From Ustilaginoidea virens (taxonomy: Eukaryota > Ascomycota > Sordariomycetes > Hypocreales > Clavicipitaceae), in assembly GCF_000687475.1 (NCBI RefSeq), contig NC_057320.1, forward strand, positions 3,534,001 through 3,598,000: 64,000 nucleotides of DNA. Direction: 5' to 3'. The notes below the pieces were generated by a model. It worked only from the letters and a program-made list of their open reading frames with translations, ran no database searches and was not told the DNA's origin. The translations under genes were made by a program, and so were the position numbers. Positions 23,290 through 36,047 of the stretch are shown in pieces; positions within the stretch are counted from its first letter, which is position 1; each line of letters starts with the position of its first letter.

Positions 23290-26200
23290 ACTGCCGATAA
23301 TGGATATAGGGCCCTTATAGAATACTATAGGCTTAGATAATGCCTAATGTGCTTCCGCTTATTAATAGGCCGCTTAATAGGAGTTAATTACTAATGCTAT
23401 AGAAGTCCTTAATATAAGGTTCTAAGAATAGCTATCTTAAAGCTAGGAGAGTAAGTATTAGATATACGCTTAGGCCGAATAGACCGAGTATTAGATATTA
23501 GCCCTTATCGACTAGATGTAATAATAACTATCGCTAGCCCCTATAATGACCCTTAACTGGTCTTAGACTAATTCTATCCTAACCCTAGAGGAAACCCGAC
23601 CTAGGCGTAAGCTGATACCGGTCGGGGAACCCTTTAATAGTAAAAAGGCTATATTCACTATATAGAAGACCTTTATAGAATATAAGTTAAAGATCGATTG
23701 GGACTTTATTAGTAACTATAAGACCTAATAGATATTTATCTACTAGAACCTTTTGGCTATAGTCTAATCTTAAATCGCGGTATTTTTTAAGAATAGTGCG
23801 GCTTTTTATTACTATCCTATAGCTTTTTTTAACTACCTATAGCGACTTTTTAAAGACCTATATCGAAAGGAACGCGTAATTAGCGAGCTTAAGTATACCC
23901 TCCGTTAGGCGCTAAAAGAACCCTTTTCTACCTTTTTTATATATTTTAAAGAGAAATTAGCATTAGCAGGGGGGTTTAAGTAGCTTAAGTCGGTTAAGCT
24001 AGAAATACTTTAATCCGCCTTTAACCCTTATATATTAGATAAGATTATCAGCCTAAGGGTCTCCCGTAAAGACTATAAGGCGGCCGTTATATAGTACCGT
24101 AAAATCGCTATCGATTTAGAGATAAGTCTTACCGTAAAGTGCTATGCGGACCCTTCCTGGGATTATAATAATAATGCTTAGGATCTATAGATAACCGCTC
24201 GGGATAAGGATAGTAATATGCTTATAATAGGCGTTTATAAGCTAGGTTCGAAAGGCAAGCGAAGGTTTTTTAGTAAAAGGGCGCTATAGGTTTTAAGGGA
24301 AGTCCTTAAAGAGCGCTACTAGAAGTTATTTTACACCTAATATAGGGATACTAGCTATAAAATGCCAGAGTATAAGCTAAGGCTGGCCTGGCCCCTACTA
24401 GAGATAATAGTGGCTTCTATAGACTTAAAGGCTATAGAAGCCTTACGAATCGCTAAGCTTAGAGATAATAATAATAGCAATTCCTAGGGAAAAAACTAGC
24501 CTTTAAGCCGAGTCTCGCGAAAGGGCTTAAAAAATATACCTAGCCCTTAGCCAGATTATAATAGGAATACTATATAAAAGAGATCGATAATATTAAAGAC
24601 CGTATAGATAGATACCCCTTTTTAGTCCTAATATTATATAATAATTCTACCTTTATTAATACCCTAATTGATTTTAATTGTGATTGCTATAGTACGATAA
24701 GCAAAAGAACCGTCTAAAGGCTAAGATTCTAACTTATCTACCTACCGTCTTATAGGAAACTTAGGACTATAGTAGACGTAAAGAGTCGATCGGGGGAGTA
24801 ATAGGCTACCCCCTTAATTACCTATATCGTTTATATCGATATCGATATTAATAGATAGCTATCAGCTATAATGCTATATATTATCCTAGGCCTTACCTGC
24901 GATATAATTCTAAAGTTGCCTTAAATAGAGTATTACGATATTAAACTATAGGCAAAGCGGTGCCGATTAAAAATTAGAGCCGCTAATAGCCTTTTTATAA
25001 AAGAATTGACCACTTGATCTTTTAAGCCTATTACGATTAATATCCTTAGATCGGTCTTTTATAGTATACTATAACGCGCGATATACACTTAAGATAACTT
25101 AACCTTTTTCTTCTCTATAAGCCTATAAGAGCTTATATATATCCTCTGTATTATACTTCTGCCTTATTAGAATTTAGTTCCCCCCCCGGCCTAGCTATAG
25201 ACCCTACTGCTTAAGCTTTAGGACTTTGCTAACCTTTTTAATAAGATAAAGGCCTCTAGCCTCCTACCGTATTAAGGCACGCTTAATCACTATATTAAGC
25301 TTAAACCGACCCTAAATAGGGGGCTACCCGACCTCCTATAGGGACCGCTATATAATATACCGTAGGACTAATTACTTAAGGTTCGGAGATAGGTAACTAA
25401 CCTTATAGATAAAAGATAGATCTATATAAGCTCCTTATCGGTAGCGGTATTAATCTTACTCGCGAAAAAAGCGAATAGTAGATAGCATTTTTATATAGAT
25501 TACTAGGCCCTAAATAAAGTTATAGCATAAGATTGGTACCCCCTTCCCTTAATTAAAGAGATACTATATTCCCTATCTTAAGCAATATAGTTTATAAAGG
25601 TAGATATCTATATTGCATTCTATAAGATCTATATTACTAAAGGCGATAAATACCTAATTGCGTTTTAGACCTATTTCGGCCTCTTTAAGTGGTTAGTAAC
25701 CCCTTTTAGCCTAATTAGGGCCCCCACGATATTCTAGCGATATATTAATAGGGCCTTAGGGGATTTATTAGGGGATTTTACTATTATTTACCTAGATAAT
25801 ATTTTAGTTTATATTAGAGGCTTATAGTAAGAATATATAGATCGCATTAGAGTTATCCTTAGGCGCTTATAAGATGCCAGCCTAAATCTAGATCTTAATA
25901 AATATAACTTCGCAGTGAAGGAGGTATATTATTTTAGCTTTATTATAGCGGTAGGGAAGGAGATCTAATTAGACCCTAAGAAGATTAAAGTAATCTAAGA
26001 GTAGGAAGCCTTTACGAAATTATAAGGCATTTAGAACTTTCTAGGGTTTATAAACTTTTATTGCAATTTTATCTTGAATTTCTCCTACTTAGTAGAGCCC
26101 TTAGTTCGACTAATATAGAAGGGTATTCCCTTTTAATAGCTTAAAGAGGAAGAAAAGGCTTTCTAAACGCTTAAATAATACTTTATTTTATACTTAGTCT

Positions 26201-28290
26201 TTACTTAATAAGACTTTAAGAAAAAAATAATCCTTAAGGCGGATAGCTTTAATATAGCTTTTAGTAGCTACCTCTTTTAGATCGGGGAGGATAAGGCACT
26301 TTACCTAATTATATACCACTCAATATAGCTTATAAAAGCTAAATAGAATTATACTATCTACGATAAGGAGCTGCTTACTATTATTTTATATCTTAAGGTA
26401 TAGTTAGCGGAATTCTATTTTATTACTGCTTTATTTATAATCCTTATAGACTATAAGAACCTTAAGTATTTCGCTTAATTAAAGGAGATATTAGAACGCT
26501 AAGCGTAATAGGCTAAGACTTTAGCCCTTTTTAACTTCTATCTTTAATATTAGCCCGGCTTATAAGCCTAATGCCTTAATGCCCTCTCGCAATAGGAGTA
26601 GGAAGTAAATAGTACGGCTTTAAGATTTAGCTAAATCCTTTAACTATTATTTATCTCTGCTATAGAGGCAGACCTAATAGAGGTCTAGCCAGACCTAATA
26701 GAAGACCGACCGATTATAGACTTAGGTATAATAAAGGATATACTGCTAGCAGCTTTATTGATTAGTATCTCCTTACCTAGCGGCTCTTAGGTCTTCGCCA
26801 ATATATACCTATAGGCGCTTTAGGATTAGGCTATAGCTAAAGATAAATTATATCGGGCCTAATAGAAGGCTATAGCGAATAGAAAATAATAATTCCCTAT
26901 AGAGGTAAAGACTAAAGAGCAGATTATAGATTATACCCTAAATGCCTATAGAGCGCTATTCTATTAAGGCTGGATTTAGCTCCTTTCGTTCGAGCTATTA
27001 ATAACTATAGTAATCTAATAATATTATAACTCCCCTACCGTAGGGCACCTAGGGAAGAATATAACCTTTTAACTCCTACAATAGGATTACTATTTTAATA
27101 GTATATCGTCTGAGGTAGCTTAGTTCATTCGGAATTACTAATACCATAGGGCGTATAAGAGTCGCTAGCTGCAATAAGGCCTATTCTAGCCCTTACTAAT
27201 CCTAGATTAGTTTTAATCTTAAATCTCTATTAATTTTATAATTAACCTTTTAGCCTATAATACTTCCGACCTATATTACCTAATAGTTATTACCGACTGC
27301 CTATCTAAGTATATTTAGCTTAAAGCGATGCACTTAATGCGAGTAGAGGATTATATAAAATAGTTTCTCGACTATTAGTAATAATACTATAGGTTCCCCG
27401 CCTAGATTATTAGCAATAGAGGTTCGGATTAGGTAGGCTAATTCTAGACTATAATATATAAGGCTATTAAGACCGACTAACTCCTCTCGACTATATACCA
27501 CCTATAGACTGATAGTAGTATAGAGCGTATAAACTAAAAGGTCTAGGCTATCTTATATATTAAGGTAGCATTCGATTAGTACGATTAGCCCTAATATCTC
27601 GCGACTTATTAATATACTCTAAATAACTATACTTCCTTAGTTACTAGATATAGTCCGAACCATCTCCTAAATGGCTTTAATTCTCTTATTATAGTACCTT
27701 CCTCTGATATTATACTAAGTTTAACGACCCCTAAGGGGCATATAGCGCGCTTCCTAGCTATAATATAGGAGGGGGGTGAACTCGCTTAGGCCGCTATTAC
27801 CTTTACTTAATAGCAGCAGTAGGATGCGATAAACCGCTTCTAATGCCTAGCGGAATACTACTAAATTAGGGACTAAGTTTGGCTAAGCCTATAGAATATT
27901 AAGACTAACCGGCCTTATAAGAAGCTCGACTAGGTATCTACTAAGTATACTATTATAGCCGTTCCGTCCCTGCTTAATATCCGACTCGATATCCCTAATG
28001 GTATCTACCCGGTTTTTTATATTAATCTTATAGAATATACCGCTTCCGACCCACTACTAAGCTAAGTCCTTATAGATATTAGGCCTAGTCCCCTGCTAAT
28101 CCTACTAAAAGACTCCGATACCCTATATAAGGAATTCAAGGTTGAGGAGATATTAACTGCTAAAAACGCTTAGGGTTGTTGCGGTAAACGTAATATGTTA
28201 GTAAAATGGAAGGGGTATGATTTACCGACTTAGGAACCGCTAGAGAACTTTAAGGATACTATAGCGCGGAAGGCATTTAAGGCTAAATAG
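23290..28290 (+). pseudogene. Gypsy gag-pol with C-terminal chromodomain, RIP-inactivated
   Basis: Gag occupies about 23290-24560 by match to the second copy at 44291. RT is clear at 25550-25850 (FIKVDIYIAFYKI, PFSLIRAPTIFQRYINRAL) with the active site YLDN at 25789-25800 in place of YLDD. RNase H follows (YTIYDKELLTII). Integrase starts with a His-His-Cys-Cys zinc domain (TVGHLGKN, near 27045-27195), then TDCLSKY, SNRGSDQ in place of a DRG motif and SSIERIN. The chromodomain is at 28195-28280 (LVKWKGYD, WEPLENFKD), which places it among chromoviruses that target heterochromatin. Stops are scattered through all domains. No intact product is possible. Confidence 0.9.
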
Positions 28291-28379
28291 GGGGATATTC
28301 GGATATATAATAGACCCGGTCGAACCCTATAGTAACCCCGATACAGAATGGATGAAATTTTTCCTAGAGAAGGGGGGTA

Positions 28380-28633
28380 TATTACGGACTTAGGCTATGC
28401 CTGTATTATAGATTGACTGAGGCTCGGGCTACGCCTATACTTAGTCTGGAACGGATAATATAGGGTAGACGCGCGGGCCTATAGGGCAATATTAGGGCTC
28501 TAGCCCGCGCCACATACGGATGTATATAGACTGCAAAAGGGATTTGATTCGGGCTCTTCTCCCTTCATCCTTAGTTTTATTAATATATCCGATTAACGCC
28601 TATTCGCAGTCGCCCTAGGGCTAGTCCGTCACA
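28380..28633 (+). repeat. 3' LTR of Gypsy element
   Basis: 254 bp, preceded by the purine tract AGAAGGGGGGTAT, beginning TATTACGG (RIP-altered TG) and ending CCGTCACA before GCATC. Confidence 0.93.
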
Positions 28634-29634
28634 GCATCACAGATATGGTAATATATACTATTAGCGATATAAACGATTTCTAAATAGAAAGTTATTTAAT
28701 AAAACTTACTATTAGTTTTTTTTCCCTTAGCTATATTATTCGGAGCTAATTATTATTATATAGTTAAACCCCTAATATATAATATTCGATAGAGTCCGAA
28801 ATAACTCTTATATAAATAATTATAATCTAATAACTATGCTCTTATAGCTAGTTAATATTGACTTTATGCTATATATAAGCTTATAGGCTACTATTAACTA
28901 TATTATAAAGTACTATAGTAAATCGGAAAAGAAATCGATTAGTTATAAATAGATAGCAAAAGAAATCTTTCTATAAGTTAATTCTAGCTATAGGCTTATT
29001 AGCTTTATAGCTAAATTTCTAAATCGTTTAATTTCTAAGAGAGACTAATCTGCATAAGAGGTAATATATTTATTATTAAATTTTAAACTTTAAGATGGAT
29101 CTTATATAGTCTATACTATTAATTGCTATCCCCCTAATAAATATTAGAATATTAATTATCTTCCTACTAAGGGAGATAATCGCATTTAATTAACTATAAA
29201 TTAGTACTAGAAATATCTTAATTATCCTAATAATCTAATAAATATTACTTTCTTTTGGTTCTTAACTTAATATAACTTTTCTAAAAAGCCTAAAAACTAA
29301 AGAGAGTTCTTAAATATAGTAAATCGCGTATTTAACTATTTTTTTTAATATAAGGTAAATCCCGACTTTAAAATCTTTAAGGATTTCTATCGGGTTAAGC
29401 TTATACTTTATTATCTATATATAGACTTTAACCAGCTAAAAACTATTAAGGATAAGATATTCGCTACCTTTTATAAAGCGTACTAATATTATAGGGATAT
29501 TTATAGAGATACTTATAAAAATGATTACTATAGAGAACTTCCCCCCTTTTTACTAGATTAATTTAAAGAGGATTTAAACTAGAAAGATAAAGTCCTATAA
29601 GAGGGATAATAGGAATTAGCTAGGCAAATACTAT
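28634..29634 (+). pseudogene. Helitron protein, Rep-to-helicase linker segment
   Basis: After the Gypsy the Helitron frame continues with blocks matching the family: NNYALIAS then a region equivalent to INYIAKYCSKSEKK, and ERD.SA.EVIYLLLNFKL.DGSYIV near 29035-29110 (dots are RIP stops). It breaks at the ACTAT duplication of the solo LTR. Confidence 0.75.
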
Positions 29635-30399
29635 TATTGCAATTCTCAAGGTCACTATAAAGCAAAGCCTTACTAGCTAGCTAGATGGCACGAGACTGTC
29701 TGCGACCTGTGAACTAATCTTAGTATAATACTAGATTTTTCACTAAGTTCTAAGACTATACAAGTGCTATAAAGCAAGGCAAGTGTAAAGGCAAGGCAAA
29801 TATAAGATAACCAGAAAACGCAGGGAAGGTAAGAAGTTAAGAGGCATGTAGTGTATTAACAGACTCGATTGTACTGCCCTTTTACTATTTGGAAAGAAGG
29901 GGGAAAGCTATCCTATATATACACGAAGGAGGGGTGGGCCTAGGCATCCAAGGTAGCTAGTAAGAAAGCTCCCCGTAATACTCACTTGCCACGTATACAA
30001 TACGTCAGCAGCCCCACTATATCGGGCCTTTTTAACCACCCTAACCACCGCACTAGTAACTAGTCACCGCACTAGTAACTAGCCACCACGCTAGTGACTA
30101 CCTACCACACTAGTGGACTAGCCACCATACTAGTAGGCTAGCCACCACGCTAGTAGGCCGCCACCACGCTAGTAGGCCACTACGCTAATTTAGCAATGCC
30201 ACACCTTTTTAACAAGGCTTACCTTAAGGCCTACCTTACTTGATATACAGTAAATAATCCACTGAAAATCCTTAAGGTAAAAGGCAAAGGCCTAAGGTAA
30301 AACTACCATGAGTCCAAGAGGCGGTATAATGGTTAGAAGGTTAGTAGGCCAGTAGGGCATTAGGCAAGCAGCCTAGTAGGCTACTATAGGATTTTAACA
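29635..30399 (-). repeat. Solo LTR, Copia family 2 (minus orientation)
   Basis: 765 bp reading TATTGCAATTCTC to GATTTTAACA on the plus strand, with target duplication ACTAT at 29630-29634 and 30400-30404. It contains an array of about 18-20 bp units with CCACCACGCTAGTAGG cores (about 30030-30190). No internal region accompanies it. Confidence 0.93.
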
Positions 30400-31871
30400 A
30401 CTATATATAGAACTTAATAATAATAAGGTTCCCCTATTTAGCAATCGCGATTTAGATTTAGGTTTTAATTAGTCGTTTTATATTAAGAAGTATTTTAATC
30501 TTTTAGCTTAAAAAAAGGAATATTAGAAGAATTAAAAAGAGGCTTTTAATCCTATTATTTTTAAAGGGCTACTTAGCGACTAAATTATTTTAAGCTTAAA
30601 TACTAAGTAATGCCTTATCTATAATATATTTATAAAGCATTTTAACGATACTCTTAATTAGAATCTTCTAACCCTATTACTACTATTACTTTAAGTTAAT
30701 AGTTAGGGAGGCATTAGAAAATACTTTATTATCTATACTCTATTAATTAGGTTAAAAAAACGACTTCTAAGATATATTATTTATACCGCCCCTATTAGGA
30801 TTACTATAAATAGGATAAATAGTACGATTTTATACTTATTACTTTATCTTCCCATTTCTTAGCAAATTACAGTATTACCTAATCTATTAATAAATAAGCT
30901 AGTAGACCTTTAAGCTAAACTATAACTTATTAAGTATATTATTATTGATAAAAAGTCTATAATTAGCCTAAAGATTTTTTATTCTATTAATTGGCGCCTC
31001 TATTAAATCTTTACTAATAATAAATACTTTAGCGGCTATAGTGTTATTCTATTTAGAGATTTTTATTAGCTTCCGCCTATTTTCGAAAAGCCTCTATTTA
31101 GTGCTAATCTGCTTCCTAATAGTATAGATCTTACGGGCTATAATATATATTATACGTTTGATTAGAGTATTACGCTTAAATAGGTAATACGCTAATAGGG
31201 AGATAATTAAGTACTATTTTGTGAAGCTCTTTAAAAGCTTTATTAAAATCGCCCGATTATTAAAAATTAGCGGCTTTTTTTTATATAAATTTAAGCGCGG
31301 CTTTTTCCTATAGGAGTAAATTCCTTTACTAATACTATTTATATCTATAGTACAAACTAAAAAGTCCGCAATTATAATTATAACTATATAGAGAAACTAT
31401 TGACTGCAATTATTTAAATTAATACCTCTTATATAAGTAGTTTTAGCTGTAATACTAACTTTTAGACTGCTAGGAATCTTTATAAAACCTTACTAATATA
31501 CATTAGGGTAAGAGTTATATTAATAAAGAATATCTAGACCAATATTGGCCTAATCAATAGTGCAATAGGCAGTGTAAAAGATATCTATTAGGATTATAAT
31601 ATTATTAATCCTTGTAAGAAGGCACTAGAGATTATTTTCATACGGCTAGATAAGTACTTAGGACCCCTATTCTTCCTATCGCCTAATATAGCTATAGTTA
31701 TTCTAATCTTCTATTCTTATTACAAGTTCGTTAAGGGCAGTTATTTATATAATTATCGCTAATTTCCTCTAACTATAGTATATAGCATTACAGTTCATAA
31801 GTCCTAAGGAATCACGCTTAATAAAGCTATAATTAATATCTCTATAAAGGAGTTCACAATAGGGCTAATAT
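30400..31871 (+). pseudogene. Helitron Pif1-like helicase segment
   Basis: Helicase motifs are visible in order. Motif I near 30695-30735 reads VNS.GGIRKYFII (expected G-x-G-G-T-G-K-S core damaged). Motif II/III reads FRDFYQLPPI near 31050-31085. The C-terminal motif reads TVHKS.GITL near 31790-31830. This is the 5'-to-3' unwinding part of the Helitron transposase. It breaks at the AATAT duplication of the second solo LTR. Confidence 0.85.
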
Positions 31872-32645
31872 TGTTAAAATCCTATAGTAGCCTACTAGGC
31901 TGCTGGCCTTATGCCCTACTGGCCTACTAACCTTCTGGCCCTTATACCGCCTCTTGGACTTATGGTAGTATTACCTTAGGCCTTTGCCTTTTACCTTAAG
32001 GATTTTCAGTGGATTATTTACTGTATATCGAGTAAGGTAGGCCTTGTTGAAAAAGGTGTGGCATTGCTAAATTAGCGTGGTTGCCTACTAGCGTGGTGGC
32101 GGCCTACTAGTGTGGTGTGGCATTGCTAAATTAGCGTGGTGGCCTACTAGCGTGGTGGCTAGTCCACTAGTGTGGTGGTTAGTCACTAGCGTGGTGGCTA
32201 GTTACTAGTGCGGTGACTAGTTACTAGTGCGGTGGTTAGGGTGGTTGAAAAGGCCCGATATAGTGGGGCTGCTGACGTATTATATACGTGGCAAAGCGAG
32301 CATTACGAGGAGCTTTCTTACTGGCTACCTTGGATGCCTGGGCCCACCCCTCCTTTGTGTATATATAGGATAGCTTTCCCCCTTCTTTCTAGATAGTAAA
32401 AGGGTAGCACAATCGAGTCTGTTAATGCACTACATGCCTCTTAACTCCTACCTTCCCTGCGTTTCTGGTTATCTTATATTTGCTTTGCCTTTACACTTGC
32501 CTTGCTTTATAGCACTTGTATAGTCTTAGGACTTAATGAAAAATCTAGTATTTATACTAAGATTAGTTCACAGGTCGCAGACAGTCTTGTGCCATCTAGC
32601 TAGCTAGTAAGGCTTTGCTTTATAGTGACCTTCAGAATTGCAAAA
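31872..32645 (+). repeat. Solo LTR, Copia family 2 (plus orientation)
   Basis: 774 bp starting TGTTAAAATCC with target duplication AATAT (31867-31871 and 32646-32650). It contains the GCGTGGTGGCCTACTAGC minisatellite and a TATATATAGGATAGC promoter-like box near 32363. Near-mirror partner of the solo LTR at 29635-30399, in opposite orientation. Confidence 0.92.
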
Positions 32646-32815
32646 AATATATATAGCTATCTTATACATTAAGACCCTCGAGGGTATTATATTTAATACG
32701 CCCTTTAATCTTAGTACTTTAGTATTGCAAACTAACCTAGATTCTACTCCGAAGGCAATTAATACTTAGCAAAGAGAAGCCTAAACTATTTATACCGTTT
32801 AATCAACCCTATTAC
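32646..32815 (+). pseudogene. Helitron helicase, C-terminal end
   Basis: Resumes as a block equivalent to the helicase end: LSR-like, then KTLEGIIFNTPFNLSTLVLQ and TNLDSTPKAINT. This fits the C-terminal tail of Pif1-like Helitron proteins, so the gene ends near 32815. Confidence 0.75.
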
Positions 32816-32849
32816 CGTAAGTAAGATGCGCCCTTAGGCGCATCTTGCC

Positions 32850-33325
32850 TATAATCGGCCTAGACTTTGCCTATAGTCGGCCTAGACTTTAATGGGCTAG
32901 ATACGCTCATAAAATAATATATCGACACTATTAAGCGCGTCCGGCCTATAGTCAGCCTAGACTCAATCTATAGGCTAGATACACTCACAAAATAATAATA
33001 TTAATATAATTAAGCGCATCCGGCCTAAGTTAGCCTGGATTCGATCTATAGGCTAAATATACTCCCCTATCCTAATGAATTAATTAACATAAAAGAAACA
33101 GGATTATTAAATATTAAGTGCATTCGGCCTATAGTCAGGCTGGACTTAATATATAGGCTAGATACGCTCCCCTATCCTAATAAATTAATTAATACAAAAG
33201 AAACGGGATTATTAAATATTAAGCGTATCCAGCCTATAGTCAGGCTAGACTCGATATATAGGCTAGATACGCTTATGCTAATATTATTCTTATATTCTTA
33301 TTAACCGTATCTAGCCTATAGCCGC
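32850..33325. repeat. Diverged repeats of about 100 bp downstream of the Helitron gene
   Basis: Repeated blocks share GGCCTATAGTCAGCCTAGAC and ATAGGCTAGATACGCTC, separated by similar AT-rich spacers, at about 32860, 32940, 33010, 33125 and 33230. The two cores are partly complementary, so each unit can fold. They may belong to the Helitron 3' region or to an independent satellite. Confidence 0.65.
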
Positions 33326-33331
33326 TATCTA

Positions 33332-33521
33332 GGCGGTATATTATTTCTTCTTCAATAGAAGGAGCGGTATATTATTTCTTCTTTAATAGAAGGATTGGTA
33401 TATTATTTCTTCTTTAATAGAAAGATCGGAGGATCGGTATATTATTTCTTTTTTAATAGAAGGATCAAAGGATCGGTATATTATTTCTTCTTTAATAGAA
33501 GGATCGGTATATTATTTACTC
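33332..33521. repeat. Minisatellite, about 31-45 bp units, six copies
   Basis: Core GGTATATTATTTCTTCTTTA followed by ATAGAAGGATC repeats head to tail with small indels. There are no unique spacers. Confidence 0.85.
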
Positions 33522-35409
33522 GTTTTATAATAGTAAGAACAACTATCTAAGAGAAGATAAAGATAATAATTAAGATAAGAATGAAAATAATAAGTTATTA
33601 AGTTATATAAATTATATTAAATATAGATATGCTCCCTTTTATCTAATATATAGTCATTATCTCTTAATATATTATTCTATATGCATTATATAATATCGCG
33701 ATAACTTTACTTATATCCCCCCCCTTGCCCTCCCCCTCTATTCTAATTAATATTAAAGTGTTATATACTAGAATTTGTAAATTAGTATTTAACCTAAGCT
33801 ATAAGCAAAGAGGTCGTGTTTTAATGCAATTAGTAGTAAGGCCGGCATTACCAATTCGCTAATAAATACTACATAAGACCGGCCCTTATGTAGTAGACCT
33901 TATTATAAGTGTATAGGCATTAAGGCTGCTTCCTTACCTAGTTCAAAAAAAAGAAACCCCCCCGCCATAGTTAGAAGTTAAGGATAGTAGATTAGATTAG
34001 TAATAGTAGGGTATTATATATAAATAGATTAGCTTAGATAGTAATTGAATATGCCTTCCACTATAATACTAATATATAATAGGATATAACTAACGACTGA
34101 CGACCGATAACCAACGACTAATAACTAATGATAACCACTAACGACTATTAACTACCGATGACCTATACCAACCTATACCGAACGACCGACCGACTGACCA
34201 ACCGAAATAATTAAGACTATTATACTAACCTAATTACTATTCTATGCGTATTAGGGGCTTTGGTTACTTAGTAATCTAGGTTGTGATATATTGCCTCGGG
34301 TTATCAGACTAGTGCCTAAGGCGGCTGGGTTGTTTATACAGCGTCAAGTCCTGGCTAGCCGCCCAATTAATACCTCTCTAATCTAGTGAGGGTAACCCCT
34401 ATTTTTTAGTATATAGGAAATATTACGCGATATCTTAGATATTATATTTACGCAATATTACGCGCGATATCTTCTAGTGGTAAGGGAGGTATGTTCCTAA
34501 GTGAGAACATAACGCAAAATATCGCCCATTTAATTGCACGTAGGGAAAGAAAGTAAGCACACTTGCGAGTCTTAGTACTTCTATACACATTAAGGTCGTG
34601 CATTTGAATCCCGCGCGTGCGAATTTTTTTTATAAAAAATGGGGCCACAGTCTGACTAATTAGATTATAATTTTTTAGAGAAAAGTGGGGCCGCAAAAAA
34701 ATTAATCCCGACCTATAATTACACTCATAGGGCTCCTCCGCTTTCCCTATGCCTTTAAGACCAAAGAATTCGGCGGCACCCTAGTATATGCCACATTCGT
34801 AGCCAAATATTCCCGACACATATGATTCCACTAGTATCCCCGCCGATACACCCCTTTAGGATATACTTTATCGAGCATATCCTACTATATGGCCAATTCC
34901 TATTAAGGATTCGGGCTACGCCCGTCTCCATACTAAGGGCAGCTCCCCGTGCGCGGATCGCTAAGAGGGGATATAGGTGTCAATTGTACCAGTTTATGAT
35001 AACTTGGTACAATACGTACTCTTTTATCTGGTCTAATAGTCAGATAGAAGGTTGGGCCAAAACCTAGACGATATGCGCAGACACCCGCTTAGGGCCCTTT
35101 AGGCCACTTCGTTACAATTCCCATAAAAAATAAGATAGCAAATAAAACTATAGAAATCATTATACTATAGCAAGAAGAGCGGTGGAGGCGCTATTATTAA
35201 ATACAACCCTTAAGGGTAAAATGCCCCTATTTGCACACATCGTATATAAGGAATATAGAAAACGATAGAAAATAATAATAACCTATAAAATTTAGGTCTA
35301 CACAGGAAAACATATGCGGCTATTGAAACGTATCTTCTTAATCTATTTAGTGAGGCTTTTTATCATCTTTATTATAAGGCATTTCCTTAATATTATAACG
35401 AATATCATG
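33522..35409. other. AT-rich stretch with simple repeats and an old Copia tail
   Basis: No gene is recognised. Contents are a short C-rich run at 33717-33735, a low-complexity block of CGAC/TAAC words at 34085-34205, a possible small inverted repeat (TTAGGGGC...GTTAC at about 34249 against GTAACCCCT at about 34392), the tRNA-like segment at 34535, and a less AT-rich piece at 34700-35100 of unknown origin. The last 300 bp probably belong to the 3' part of the old minus-strand Copia whose RNase H resumes at 43048. Confidence 0.45.
34535..34623 (+). tRNA. tRNA-like relic or tRNA-derived SINE head
   Basis: TGCACGT at 34535 can pair with GCGTGCG at 34615 (wobbles at both ends). TAGGGAAAGAAAGTAAGC resembles a degraded A box, and GTGCATTTGAATCCC resembles a B box with TTC changed to TTT. 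A run of T starts at 34624, as for a Pol III terminator. The anticodon stem does not pair well, and an intron or variable arm would be needed for the 89-nt length. Treat as a weak call. Confidence 0.25.
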
Positions 35410-35414
35410 AAACT

Positions 35415-35745
35415 TGTTGATATAAACTCGGGGTACCCAGTTGTACGTAGGGTCGCGCGCGTGGTATTATATACCGGGAGGTCACTAAGTAAAGGATTTG
35501 ATTGCTTTACTAATAACTACTATCTAAAAGGAAAGAAAGGAAGCAAAAGAGGGTAATTACACGATATGGCCTTTTTGTGCGTGTGCTATTATTACATATA
35601 TCGGCGCAGTCGGGCCGGGCTGCCTGCGTGCCCTACCGGGCTTAAAGGCATAGGGGCAAAAGTGGCCACATCGTGCGCAACGGGTGTGCGCGGCATATCC
35701 ATCGCAATATGCCCAATCGGGCACCTTGCGACAGCGATTCCGATA
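35415..35745 (-). repeat. 3' LTR of QTDD Copia copy A
   Basis: 331 bp, with a GC-rich core (GGGCCGGGCTGCCTGCGTGC) and the palindrome-like TGCCCAATCGGGCA. Right end reads TTCCGATA where the partner has TTCCGACA. Confidence 0.92.
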
Positions 35746-36047
35746 CTAGCAGCTTCTCTTTTTATAGAAGCAAACATCGGAATCGCTAGGATATAAGGCG
35801 CACATATAGAAAAGAAAGTGTAGCGCGGTCTCGGCAGGTTGTGCCGGCGATAATGCTATTGCGCCGCGCGGCCGGCTCGTATAGGCTTATACCGTACGGC
35901 CGGTATAATATTGAATATCGCAGCCAAAATAAAGGGGCAAAAAGGGCAGCAGTAAACGCAGTAAAAGCAGCAAATGCACATAATATTAGACATAGAAAAA
36001 TCCACATACTTGCCACCCATAATATTACCAATATCTCCTAAATGCAG

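Larger units (their letters stand above)
22994..28633 (+). mobile_element. Complete Ty3/Gypsy chromovirus
   Basis: 5,640 bp with 254-bp LTRs at 22994-23247 and 28380-28633 and a perfect 5-bp target duplication GCATC (22989-22993 and 28634-28638). Internal order is gag, protease, RT, RNase H, integrase, chromodomain. It is inserted in the Helitron HUH region. The LTRs show roughly twenty differences by eye, mainly transitions; the 3' LTR starts TA instead of TG, consistent with RIP. Confidence 0.95.
13130..32815 (+). mobile_element. Helitron Rep/helicase element split by four insertions
   Basis: Five plus-strand segments read as one Helitron protein once four later insertions are removed: 13130-14442, 21344-22993, 28634-29634, 30400-31871 and 32646-32815. 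Each break coincides with an LTR element bounded by a 5-bp target duplication, so the segments are contiguous in the ancestor (about 5.6 kb). Domain order is a Helitron N-terminal and DUF6570-like region, the HUH nickase region, then a Pif1-type helicase, which is diagnostic for Helitrons. Sequence is heavily RIP-altered, with in-frame TAA/TAG throughout. The terminal TC, 3' hairpin and CTRR are not identified, so the outer limits are approximate. Confidence 0.8.

Noticed and set aside
13130..32815. A Starship or other cargo-carrying element
   Set aside because: I saw no DUF3435 tyrosine recombinase and no cargo genes; the contents are fully explained by a Helitron plus LTR insertions.
33332..33521. 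CRISPR-like regular repeat
   Set aside because: The units are directly tandem with no unique spacers, and the genome is fungal.
34448..35067. Two short frames (82 and 81 codons) between repeats
   Set aside because: No recognisable domains; one overlaps the tRNA-like relic.
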